Shown: one piece after another, positions 1 through 7,610 of the stretch
How the letters are laid out: every line of letters begins with the position of its first letter
How positions within the stretch are numbered: position 1 is the first letter of the stretch
Source of the DNA: UBA4782 sp034430215
GTDB lineage: Bacteria; Chloroflexota; Anaerolineae; Anaerolineales; Anaerolineaceae
Direction: 5' to 3'
Length of the DNA: 64,000 nucleotides
Assembly: GCA_034430215.1 (NCBI GenBank)
Contig: DAOUFE010000019.1
Coordinates: 496,001-560,000 of the forward strand
The notes under the pieces: model-generated
Seen by the model: the letters and a program-made list of their open reading frames with translations, nothing else
Databases searched by the model: none
What the model was told of the DNA's origin: nothing
Made by a program: the position numbers and the translations under genes

Positions 1-2979
1 AAGAGCCCTTTGCCTGGTGATGCTGTCTTCCAGATCTGATTTAAGTAACTTCACCTCGGGGAGCTGCTCAACAAACTCGCCAAACGGCAAGGGGGTTGGT
101 CCAGTGATTTCGGTAGTATATTGGAATGCCACCAATCCAAAGTCATCTTCCACCCGTCGCTGTAGAGAAGCTAATTCTTCGTTCTTTCGGTTCAACTCAA
201 TTTGAGCCTGAGAGAAATATCTTTCTGCAACAGATAATCCCTGCTGAATGGCTATTTGATTGGAAAGCTGCTGATCATATTCAGTTTCCATTTTCTTCAG
301 TGCTATTTCTTGAGGGTCGATTTCAAGTTGAAGAGAGGAAATTTCTTGGGACAACGAATCCGCAGAACTTAATGCCTGTGTACGTTGAGTTTCTAATTCC
401 TGCGATTCTTTTTGCAGTTTCTCAATTCTCTCTGAAGCGAATGCTATCCGTTGGGAATTGCTTTCACTTGCACTTTCATATTCCTGTTTGCGTCTTTGAG
501 CATCCTGCAATGATCGTTGTGCCACTGCTAGAGTAGTCTTCCAATAGTTCACCTGGTTGATTAACTCATCGAGATTATGCTCACTCAATGCTTTGAGGAT
601 CAATGATTGCTGCTCTTCAAGTTTTTTTCCTGTCTCGATCATAGAAACAAGCTCATTTTGAAGAGTTTCACAAGTCAGGTTGGATTTCTCGATTTCAGAA
701 ACGGTCTGGTTCAACTGGTTTTTGTGCCAATCCAGTTGCTGCTGCATCTTGCTCACCTGAAGAGCTAATTCCTGGTTACGATGGGTGATCCTTTCGCGCT
801 CTTTTCGCAGTTGATTAATTTGCTCCTGTGTATCACGTTCAGTTTGCCTCTTCTCTTTCAAGCTTTGCTCAGTCTCAAGGATGGTGGTTTGTATTTTTTC
901 AAGAGCATTTTGCTGTTCAGAAATTTGGCTGCTTAATTCTTTCAACAAGCGTGGTCTTGCCAGCAAGTTTTGCGAGCGGGTCTCCCCCGCAATTACAGTA
1001 TTCCTACCCGCAAAGACTTCTCCAGCAAGCGTAACGACCCTGATAGTAGAGGGTGCATTTTGCACCAGGTGATAAGCACTTTGCCGATTTTCAACCAGAA
1101 TGGTATTTCCACAGATCTGCCTGATGAAAGGTTTAATACCATCCGCAACCTGGATTTCATCTTGCAGAAGACCAATAACCCCATTTCCTTCTGGAGCAGT
1201 GATCTTTTTCCCTTCATCGCTGTTTTCTGGAAGAACAAGCATTACTCGATTGGTCTTTTCCTTTTCGATCAGAACAAGCACATTGTCCAACGAGTCAGAA
1301 GCTTCAATAACTATGGCTTCAAGGTATTCACCAAGAACAGCGCTTACTGCCTTTTCCAACTTTTCAGGGATATGAAGATCACTGATCAATGTGCGAAATT
1401 TACCAGTAATTTTCCCTTTGTTGGCTGATTCCAAAATACTTTTGGCACCCTGACCCCAACCTGAAAGAGCTTTTTCAGCCTGTGAAACGACATCCAACTG
1501 AGCATTCAGTCGAGAAATTTGCGCTGATATAGAAGTTCGCTCATCTTGAGATTTTCGTCTTTTTTCTTCCAGTCTTTGCAACTCTTCCCGCAAAAAGGTT
1601 AACTCATGCTCGCATTGATCAATGCTCTTATTGCATTGATGACTCTTTTGCAGGTTTTCATTCTGCTGGTTTTGCAGCATTTGCAAAGCAGGTTCGAGCT
1701 CGCTGATCTTCTTTTGTAGATTCTCCTGCTGCTGAAGATACCTGGCACTCTGTACTTTTAGTTCTTCTGCCTGGGCTTTTTTCTGCGCTTTCAAGGTTTC
1801 ATGAGCGATGATCTTTCGTCTGGTATCCGATAACTGCAGCTCAATAATAGATCGCGACTTTTGCGCTTCAGCCAGCTTACCATTTTCTACTTCAAGCTGG
1901 CTTTGAGCCTGATTGACTTCATCTTGCAGCATTTTCAATTCATCATGCAGATTAACCAGCCGCTCCTGTATAGTTTGCTGTTCTTCTTCCAAATGAATAT
2001 GCTCAGTTTGCAATGATTGCAATTGTGCAGATAGAGATTTTTTTCGTTCATCCATTACAGCAAGTTCACGACTGATACGCTCGCGCTCTGAATGAAGTCC
2101 GGCAGATTTCGTATGCAATACACCAATTTCTTCGCGCAGTGTATTTAGCGTCTTCCGCATTTCTGTCATGGATGTTTCAACGGTTACTGTTTTCGTGCGT
2201 GCCTGTTCCAGTCGTTCTTCCTGGGCTTTTACAACTTGTCGCTGTTGTTTTACTTCAGCCTGTATTCGATGCCAGTGATATCCATACCATTCACGGAGTA
2301 ATTCGTGCAGTCCATCCTGGATTTGCTGATATTCCCGCACTTTCCTGGCTTGTTTTTCAAGACTGGCCAGACGAGGAACAAGCTCGCTCAAAATATCCTG
2401 CACTCGTTCAAGATTTCGCCGGGTAACATCCAACCTGTTGATAGCTTCATCCCTTCTTGTACGGTATAGACCTATTCCAGCGGCTTCCTCAAAGAATCTC
2501 CTGCGTTCTGCAGGATGTAAAGAAAGTGCAGTATCAACCAATCCTTGACCAATAATCGTATAGGTTCTTTCTGAAAGACCTGAGCTTCCCAGAAGTTCAT
2601 TAATCTCTTTTAACCTGACGCGCTGTCCATTGATGAGGTATTCATTTTGCCCATCACGATAGGCTCTACGCGTGATAGATACTTCGTTATAGTCAATTGG
2701 TAACCAGCCATCTTCATTGCTGAAAGTTATCGTTGCAGATGCCATCCCAGCTTTTGGACGTTGATCTGAACCCGAAAAGATCATATCTTCTGTTTTTCTT
2801 GCGCGAAGCAAAGAGTACGCCTGTTCCCCTAACACCCACCGTGCAGAATCTGCGATATTTGATTTTCCAGAACCATTTGGTCCCACTACTGCAGTGATTT
2901 TTCCTGGAAACTCAAAAATAGCACGGCTGGCAAAAGTTTTGTACCCTTGTAACTCTAGTGATTTTAATCGCAGCTGCAT
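1..2979 (-). CDS. smc: Chromosome segregation protein SMC, C-terminal part cut off by the window edge
   Basis: An open frame of 993 codons with no stop runs from an ATG at 2979 to the left edge. SMC is the ATPase of the condensin complex that compacts and segregates the chromosome. The N-terminal head is clear: a start like MQLRLKSLELQGYKTFA, then the Walker A motif GPNGSGKSN near residues 32-40. Long glutamine/glutamate/arginine-rich coiled coil follows. A hinge sits at about residues 520-665, with the phrase NGVIGLLQDEI near its middle, and then the returning coiled coil. Family members are about 1170-1200 residues, so roughly 190 residues with the signature and Walker B motifs lie beyond position 1. 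The start is 7 bases after the rnc stop, giving the common rnc-smc pair. The partner gene scpA lies at 6164. Confidence 0.95.
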   Translation of the reverse strand, partial: MQLRLKSLELQGYKTFASRAIFEFPGKITAVVGPNGSGKSNIADSARWVLGEQAYSLLRARKTEDMIFSGSDQRPKAGMASATITFSNEDGWLPIDYNEVSITRRAYRDGQNEYLINGQRVRLKEINELLGSSGLSERTYTIIGQGLVDTALSLHPAERRRFFEEAAGIGLYRTRRDEAINRLDVTRRNLERVQDILSELVPRLASLEKQARKVREYQQIQDGLHELLREWYGYHWHRIQAEVKQQRQVVKAQEERLEQARTKTVTVETSMTEMRKTLNTLREEIGVLHTKSAGLHSERERISRELAVMDERKKSLSAQLQSLQTEHIHLEEEQQTIQERLVNLHDELKMLQDEVNQAQSQLEVENGKLAEAQKSRSIIELQLSDTRRKIIAHETLKAQKKAQAEELKVQSARYLQQQENLQKKISELEPALQMLQNQQNENLQKSHQCNKSIDQCEHELTFLREELQRLEEKRRKSQDERTSISAQISRLNAQLDVVSQAEKALSGWGQGAKSILESANKGKITGKFRTLISDLHIPEKLEKAVSAVLGEYLEAIVIEASDSLDNVLVLIEKEKTNRVMLVLPENSDEGKKITAPEGNGVIGLLQDEIQVADGIKPFIRQICGNTILVENRQSAYHLVQNAPSTIRVVTLAGEVFAGRNTVIAGETRSQNLLARPRLLKELSSQISEQQNALEKIQTTILETEQSLKEKRQTERDTQEQINQLRKERERITHRNQELALQVSKMQQQLDWHKNQLNQTVSEIEKSNLTCETLQNELVSMIETGKKLEEQQSLILKALSEHNLDELINQVNYWKTTLAVAQRSLQDAQRRKQEYESASESNSQRIAFASERIEKLQKESQELETQRTQALSSADSLSQEISSLQLEIDPQEIALKKMETEYDQQLSNQIAIQQGLSVAERYFSQAQIELNRKNEELASLQRRVEDDFGLVAFQYTTEITGPTPLPFGEFVEQLPEVKLLKSDLEDSITRQRAL

Positions 2980-2986
2980 TTTGATA

Positions 2987-3712
2987 CTAATATTCTCCAT
3001 TTCCAAGCATACCTAATTTTTGTAAAGCATCAATTGCAGCGGATTTTGTCGCCCCTTGCTGGCTGGAACCTGTTCCTTTTCCAAAAACCTCATCATCCAC
3101 CAGTACATCTACTTCAAATGTGCGGGAATGAGCTGGTCCACTGACACTCCGGGTTATATATTTGGGTGTGGAGTGCCCATGAGATTGCGCCCATTCCTGG
3201 AATTTTGATTTTGGATCTTCATTCCGATGATTTGTAAGAATATCATCTGCAGATTTTTCCAGCAAAGGATCGATAAATTTCAATACAGCAGGGATTCCAG
3301 CATCCAAATAGATAGCTCCGATCAATGCCTCAAATGCATCACAGATCAGCACCGATCGATCTCGACCGCCAGCTAAAAGTTCTCCACGTCCAAGACGAAT
3401 TGCTTTTCCAAGGTCGATTTGGCGTCCAAATATCGCCAGTTGTTCAGTATATACTAATGCTGAACGCATTCGGGTGAGATCGCCCTCTGCCATTTCGGGA
3501 TAACGGTTATATAACCAGGCACCTACAACAAAATCAAGCACAGCATCCCCCAGGAATTCAAGCCGCTCATTATCCTCAAGGGCTTCAGGGTGTTCATTTA
3601 AGTATGAGCGATGAGTAAGAGCACGACTGAGAAGCAGTCGATCATTGAACTTTAAATTTAATTTAGCCGCAAATTCCTGCGGATCCATGCTGACAGACTC
3701 TCCATTTTCCAT
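2987..3712 (-). CDS. rnc: Ribonuclease III
   Basis: A 241-residue protein of the usual family length. Ribonuclease III cleaves double-stranded RNA in rRNA and mRNA processing. The catalytic signature NERLEFLGDAVLDF is at residues 48-61, with the acidic metal-binding residues in place. A double-stranded RNA-binding domain covers about 165-238 (DPKSKFQEWAQ to the C-terminal AAIDALQKLG). The start at 3712 is preceded by GGAGG six bases upstream, which favours it over the internal methionine nine codons in. It lies downstream of the moaC-moaDE-thrC series and directly upstream of smc, probably one transcription unit. Confidence 0.96.
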   Translation of the reverse strand: MENGESVSMDPQEFAAKLNLKFNDRLLLSRALTHRSYLNEHPEALEDNERLEFLGDAVLDFVVGAWLYNRYPEMAEGDLTRMRSALVYTEQLAIFGRQIDLGKAIRLGRGELLAGGRDRSVLICDAFEALIGAIYLDAGIPAVLKFIDPLLEKSADDILTNHRNEDPKSKFQEWAQSHGHSTPKYITRSVSGPAHSRTFEVDVLVDDEVFGKGTGSSQQGATKSAAIDALQKLGMLGNGEY

Positions 3713-3784
3713 TTACTTTCCTCCAAAGATGTAGGAGAGCAAACTGCTCAAACAATCGCTTCAGCAGCTTGCGCTCCTTCAGGA

Positions 3785-4885
3785 TCAAGAATTATATTTC
3801 AAACCTGATCCAGTGAGAATAATGACCACTGGCTCCGGCAATTTCTCTTTCAAAGTTTCATAAGCAGCCCAAGTTATTGCTGAAGTAGGTTCTACGTACA
3901 AACCCTTATGCGCAAGGTAGTTAAAAGCTGGCAGAATACGCTCCTCTGATACTGCAATAAACTCTCCACCAGATGGCTTTAGTTCTTTCAGTATAGCATC
4001 TACACGAACCGGATGTCTGACTCTGACGCCTTCTGCGATAGTAGGCAATTCTACCACGGAGATCGTTTCTTTATCTTTTGCCATAAATGCCGCTACTGCT
4101 GGAGCACAGGCTGCCGCTTGAACACCTACAAAATACGGAACAGTTTTGATCACTCCAGCCTGGAATAAACTTTGAAAACCTCGCAAAACTCCAAGCATCA
4201 ACCCCCCATGCCCTACAGGCATAATCATAGTTCCTGGTATTCCATCCATCTGTTCAAATATTTCATATGCAATGGTTGCAATTCCTGGAATACCAAAAGG
4301 AAGATAAGCATGACTAGCATAGGTAGCACCTTTAACCACTTCCTCCAATACTGCAGAAGCAGCCGCAGATCGAGGGCCAGGGATACTGACTAATTCAGCT
4401 CCATACCGTTCAATTTGTAGTCTTTTTGGGCCTGATGCACTTTCTGGTACAAAAATTCGAGCTTTGATCCCCGCCCGTGCTGCATATGCCGCAAAAGATG
4501 CACCAGCGTTCCCTGATGAATCTTCCACTGCTTCTTTTACACCACGTTGCAGAAGTTGACTGGCTAACACACTGGTTCCCCGATCCTTATATGAACCTGA
4601 GGGATTCAACATTTCCAGTTTAAACCCAACCTTGTTTCTCTCAATGTCAATCCAAACTAAAGGTGTATTACCTTCGCCTAGAGTAACTTCAGGAGCTTCT
4701 GCTGGTAACTCCAATGTATGCCGGTATCGCCATAAACCTGCTTTGTTTTTGTCTATTCTTATCTGATCAAAAATGGATGGACTATCAAAATCAAATACTC
4801 CACCACATTGCATACAACGATACGGAACACCCTCTGTGGGATATTCACGATTGCATTGTACACAACAAATTGTAGACATGCTCAT
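3785..4885 (-). CDS. thrC: Threonine synthase-like PLP enzyme with N-terminal zinc ribbon
   Basis: A 366-residue fold-type II PLP enzyme. Threonine synthase converts O-phosphohomoserine to threonine. An N-terminal zinc ribbon (CxxC at 8-11 and 24-27) precedes the catalytic domain. The PLP lysine is K100 in NPSGSYKDRGTS, SSGNAGAS is the phosphate/substrate loop, and LTGSGLK near the C-terminus closes the site. The zinc ribbon is typical of a subclass of threonine synthases and of related enzymes such as cysteate synthase, so the substrate is inferred. The start overlaps the moaDE stop by one base (TAATG), with GGAG just before it, so translation is probably coupled. Confidence 0.8.
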   Translation of the reverse strand: MSMSTICCVQCNREYPTEGVPYRCMQCGGVFDFDSPSIFDQIRIDKNKAGLWRYRHTLELPAEAPEVTLGEGNTPLVWIDIERNKVGFKLEMLNPSGSYKDRGTSVLASQLLQRGVKEAVEDSSGNAGASFAAYAARAGIKARIFVPESASGPKRLQIERYGAELVSIPGPRSAAASAVLEEVVKGATYASHAYLPFGIPGIATIAYEIFEQMDGIPGTMIMPVGHGGLMLGVLRGFQSLFQAGVIKTVPYFVGVQAAACAPAVAAFMAKDKETISVVELPTIAEGVRVRHPVRVDAILKELKPSGGEFIAVSEERILPAFNYLAHKGLYVEPTSAITWAAYETLKEKLPEPVVIILTGSGLKYNS

Positions 4886-5586
4886 TACTCTCCAGCTTTA
4901 GGAATATATTCGCCTTCGATCCACTCTTCCCCACTGGAGCTGATTTCTTTCTTCCACACTGGCACTATTTCTTTTAAACGATCGATCCCATATTTTGCTG
5001 CATCAAAAACACCGTCATCTCTATGCGGACTGGAACAGGCAATAACAACCGTTATAGTTTTCTTTGTCATGGTCCCAACTCGTTGTGTCAATACTATTCC
5101 TTCTACCGCAGTCCAACGTTCACGGATTTCATCAGCTATTTGCTGCATCTTTTTTAATGCCATAGGTTTATATGATTCATAAGTTAAAGCTTCTGTATCA
5201 TGTGCATGTCCGCGCGTAGTGATTCCTCTGATCACGCCAGTAAATACCACAACTGCGCCCGTAGTTGGCAAGGTAATTTTTTCTACCAGGCTATCGATCT
5301 TTAGCGGTCGCTTGGATATTTTATAAATTGTCGGCAATTCAGATCCTCCACTTACTGGAGGGAAAAACGCTACTTCTGCATTTGGTGGGATGAAATCATC
5401 TTCTGTGACAAAATTTTGATTTACCGCAACCAAAGTATGTTGAAATAATCTCTTGTGGTCGGGATATTTTTCTTCCATTATTTTGCGCAAACCTGAAACG
5501 TTGGTTTGATCATCAATTTCTAATTTAATACTGGAAGTCCCCAATGTTTGCTTGATTACTGCAAAAAAAAGAATTCGAATTTGCAT
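4885..5586 (-). CDS. MoaD-MoaE fusion, molybdopterin synthase in one chain
   Basis: A 233-residue protein joining both subunits of molybdopterin synthase, which puts the dithiolene sulfurs into cyclic pyranopterin monophosphate. Residues 1-81 are a ubiquitin-like MoaD ending FFPPVSGG. The diglycine (80-81), whose free carboxylate normally becomes the thiocarboxylate, is here internal. Residues 84-233 are MoaE, with the conserved lysines in VPVWKKE (212-213) and WIEGEY near the end. Either the chain is cut after GG or sulfur transfer works differently. Mycobacterial MoaX is a known fused form. It follows moaC by two bases and fits the need for molybdopterin of the molybdenum hydroxylase and AOR genes at 43-51 kb. 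Confidence 0.92.
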   Translation of the reverse strand: MQIRILFFAVIKQTLGTSSIKLEIDDQTNVSGLRKIMEEKYPDHKRLFQHTLVAVNQNFVTEDDFIPPNAEVAFFPPVSGGSELPTIYKISKRPLKIDSLVEKITLPTTGAVVVFTGVIRGITTRGHAHDTEALTYESYKPMALKKMQQIADEIRERWTAVEGIVLTQRVGTMTKKTITVVIACSSPHRDDGVFDAAKYGIDRLKEIVPVWKKEISSSGEEWIEGEYIPKAGE

Positions 5587-5588
5587 AT

Positions 5589-6080
5589 TTATTTTCTTTC
5601 ACCCCAAATGACATCCCCGCTTTGTCCCCCATGTTTTTCTAAAAGGTGAATATTGGAGATTACGGCAGTTTTCTCTACCGCTTTGATCATATCGTAAACT
5701 GTTAATGCAGCCACACTGACAGCTGTCAGTGCTTCCATTTCTGCACCTGTTTTTCCCTGCGTCTTCACCATAGAAACAATCTCCACTCCCGGCAGATCAG
5801 GCAGTGGAGTAAGCTTCACATCCACTTGATGAATTGGGATTGGGTGACATAAAGGGATGAGTTCTGATGTTCTCTTTGCAGCCTGGATCCCCGCCAATTG
5901 GGCAGTCATTAACACTGCACCTTTTTTCATTTGCCCTTTAATGATCATTTCGAGCGTTTCGGATTTCATGATGATACATCCCACTGCCTTAGCAGTACGG
6001 ATTGTTTCAGGTTTTTCTGAGACATCCACCATTTTTGCAATGCCATTTTCATCTACATGAGAAAGTTGTTTATCAGCCAT
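5589..6080 (-). CDS. moaC: Cyclic pyranopterin monophosphate synthase MoaC
   Basis: MoaC makes cyclic pyranopterin monophosphate in molybdenum cofactor synthesis. The 163-residue product has the expected start (SHVDENGIAKMVDVSEKPET), the central LIPLCHPIPI substrate-loop motif and TGAEMEALTAVSVAALTVYDM, all typical of the family. The frame is open upstream to 6122, but homologs begin at the MADKQ methionine. A TATAAT sits 6 bases upstream of that ATG, so transcription should start at or near the start codon, making this a leaderless gene. It is the first gene of the leftward moaC-moaDE-thrC-rnc-smc series and divergent from scpA. Confidence 0.95.
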   Translation of the reverse strand: MADKQLSHVDENGIAKMVDVSEKPETIRTAKAVGCIIMKSETLEMIIKGQMKKGAVLMTAQLAGIQAAKRTSELIPLCHPIPIHQVDVKLTPLPDLPGVEIVSMVKTQGKTGAEMEALTAVSVAALTVYDMIKAVEKTAVISNIHLLEKHGGQSGDVIWGERK

Positions 6081-6086
6081 GTTTGA

Positions 6087-6092
6087 ATTATA
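6087..6092 (-). promoter_or_regulatory. -10 box of moaC, leaderless
   Basis: The minus strand reads TGTATAAT followed by six bases and the moaC ATG at 6080. With the usual 6-8 bases from -10 box to start point, transcription would begin at the A of the start codon. No convincing -35 box is seen. Confidence 0.65.
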
Positions 6093-6148
6093 CACTTTCA
6101 GTTCATTTTCAATGACATCCAATTAACAATTATTATTCCAGGATAATG

Positions 6149-6154
6149 TATAAT
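6149..6154 (+). promoter_or_regulatory. -10 box of scpA, leaderless
   Basis: TGTATAAT lies nine bases upstream of the scpA ATG at 6164, leaving room for only a 0-3 base leader. There is no Shine-Dalgarno sequence. It is back-to-back with the moaC promoter, the two -10 boxes being 56 bases apart. Confidence 0.6.
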
Positions 6155-6163
6155 TTTGCTGCT

Positions 6164-6949
6164 ATGGCAAATTATTCACCAACTGCTGATGAAGGTTACA
6201 GGATTGTAACAGAAGTTTATGAGGGTCCACTTGACCTGTTGTTGGATTTAATAGAAAAAGCCCAGTTGGATATTACCAAGTTAGCTTTAGCGCAGGTAAC
6301 CGATCAATATCTTGATTATCTACACAACCTTGAAGAGCGAAATCCTTCTGATGTTTCAACGTTTCTTGTTGTGGCTGCAAAATTATTACAGATTAAATCC
6401 GCTGCTTTGTTACCTCGCCCTACGGTAATCCCAGGTTACGGTGAAGATGAAATCGATGCAGGTGAAGAGTTAGCCAAACAGTTGATCCTGTATCGCAGGT
6501 TCAAGCAAATTGCTCATTATTTGGAGCAAAGAGAACAACAAAACCTGCATACCTATTTACGTGTTGCTCCCGCATTGGTAAAGGTTGAACCTCACGTTGA
6601 TCTTACAGGTATAACCCTTGAAGATCTCCTTCAAGCAGCACGAGACGTTTTCTATTCCCGCCAGACGCAGGAAGATCTTTCTACAGTAGTAAGTCTGCCA
6701 CGAATTACTATACGCGATAAGATACATGTTATTCGTAATTACCTGATGCAGCAATCGCATGGTCAGTTCAGTAAACTATTATCTTCATCAAACCGGATAG
6801 AAATAGTTGTCACTTTTTTAGCTTTGTTGGAATTGGTTAAAAGGCATTACATCAATGCGAGCCAGGAACAAATATTTGGGGAAATTGAATTCGAAACTGT
6901 GGCGAATTGGAATGACATTTCAGACGAGGAATTGGACCTCGTTGAATAA
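6164..6949 (+). CDS. scpA: Segregation and condensation protein A (kleisin)
   Basis: A 261-residue kleisin that bridges the SMC heads. The N-terminus has the family phrase VYEGPLDLLLDLIEKAQLDI, followed by VSTFLVVAAKLLQIKSAALLP. The C-terminal winged helix contains FLALLELVKRH and ends in an acidic tail. The frame is open from 6146, but the ATG at 6164 fits homologs and follows TATAAT by nine bases. The usual partner scpB is not next to it. The downstream neighbour at 6980 is convergent. Confidence 0.93.
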   Translation: MANYSPTADEGYRIVTEVYEGPLDLLLDLIEKAQLDITKLALAQVTDQYLDYLHNLEERNPSDVSTFLVVAAKLLQIKSAALLPRPTVIPGYGEDEIDAGEELAKQLILYRRFKQIAHYLEQREQQNLHTYLRVAPALVKVEPHVDLTGITLEDLLQAARDVFYSRQTQEDLSTVVSLPRITIRDKIHVIRNYLMQQSHGQFSKLLSSSNRIEIVVTFLALLELVKRHYINASQEQIFGEIEFETVANWNDISDEELDLVE

Positions 6950-6979
6950 CAGAATATTAAATTCGCTAACTAAAAAAGC

Positions 6980-7516
6980 CTATTTTTCTTCTTCAGCGTA
7001 ATTATTCAAAGGCAATCGCCCACTTAACCAGACTGCCATTAAACGTAGATCATTCGAATCTACCTGCTTTTCAGGATATTTTTTGGCAAATTTTTCATCG
7101 AGTAGTTCATAAGTTTCGCCTTCAGGCCATGACGGGATGAAACCAGGGATAACTGTACGGTTAGCATCAATTGGAAGGATCTCCCAGCCATTTTCTTGAA
7201 GGAGCAAAAGAACATCTTTGGCAAGGTCAGAATGGAGTTCGAACCAGCATTGTAGAATCTGAGCAGTAAAAGTAGGTGATTTTTCGAATGCTTTAACTGC
7301 GTATCTGGCTTTTACACCAGAAGGAGCCTGCGCAGCATTTCGGAAACCAGGAACCTGCATATGCTGTTTGACAAGAGAATTTAACTTCCCTCGGGAAGTA
7401 TTAGAAAGATTCTCAAATTCATGAAAAACATAATTGATCACTTGTTGCCTGTAATCATCTAGCATGAATTCATTGATTGCATGAAAAGGAAGATATTGTA
7501 TTTGTTTTTGTGTCAT
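6980..7516 (-). CDS. Conserved hypothetical protein, 178 residues
   Basis: I do not recognise a named domain. The protein is soluble, with no signal peptide or membrane segment. Its N-terminal half is rich in aromatic and basic residues (YRQQVINYVFHEFENL). The middle carries FTAQILQCWFELHSDLAKDV, and the C-terminal half contains ILPIDANRTVIPGFIPSWPEGE. It has codon use and composition like its neighbours and its own leaderless promoter, so it is very probably a real gene. It is convergent with scpA and divergent from mutS. A lineage-specific protein is the likeliest reading. Confidence 0.8.
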   Translation of the reverse strand: MTQKQIQYLPFHAINEFMLDDYRQQVINYVFHEFENLSNTSRGKLNSLVKQHMQVPGFRNAAQAPSGVKARYAVKAFEKSPTFTAQILQCWFELHSDLAKDVLLLLQENGWEILPIDANRTVIPGFIPSWPEGETYELLDEKFAKKYPEKQVDSNDLRLMAVWLSGRLPLNNYAEEEK

Positions 7517-7523
7517 GTTCCGG

Positions 7524-7529
7524 ATTATA
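7524..7529 (-). promoter_or_regulatory. Extended -10 box of the 7516 gene, leaderless
   Basis: The minus strand reads TGGTATAAT, an extended -10, followed by seven bases and the ATG at 7516. No Shine-Dalgarno sequence is present. Confidence 0.65.
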
Positions 7530-7578
7530 CCATTCCCATGAATACGGTTTCAATTTTTGCTTATGTACCTAACCCGGA

Positions 7579-7584
7579 TATAAT
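7579..7584 (+). promoter_or_regulatory. -10 box of mutS
   Basis: TATAAT is placed so that transcription would start near 7591-7593. That is 18-20 bases before the ATG at 7611, or exactly at an in-frame TTG at 7593. Confidence 0.5.
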
Positions 7585-7610
7585 AAAGCAAATTGATTCC
7601 TGGAAATCTT

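Noticed and set aside
126..1428. Overlapping plus-strand frames over the first 2.4 kb
   Set aside because: They are antisense to the continuous 993-codon smc frame, have no ribosome-binding sites and read as low-complexity complements of coiled coil.
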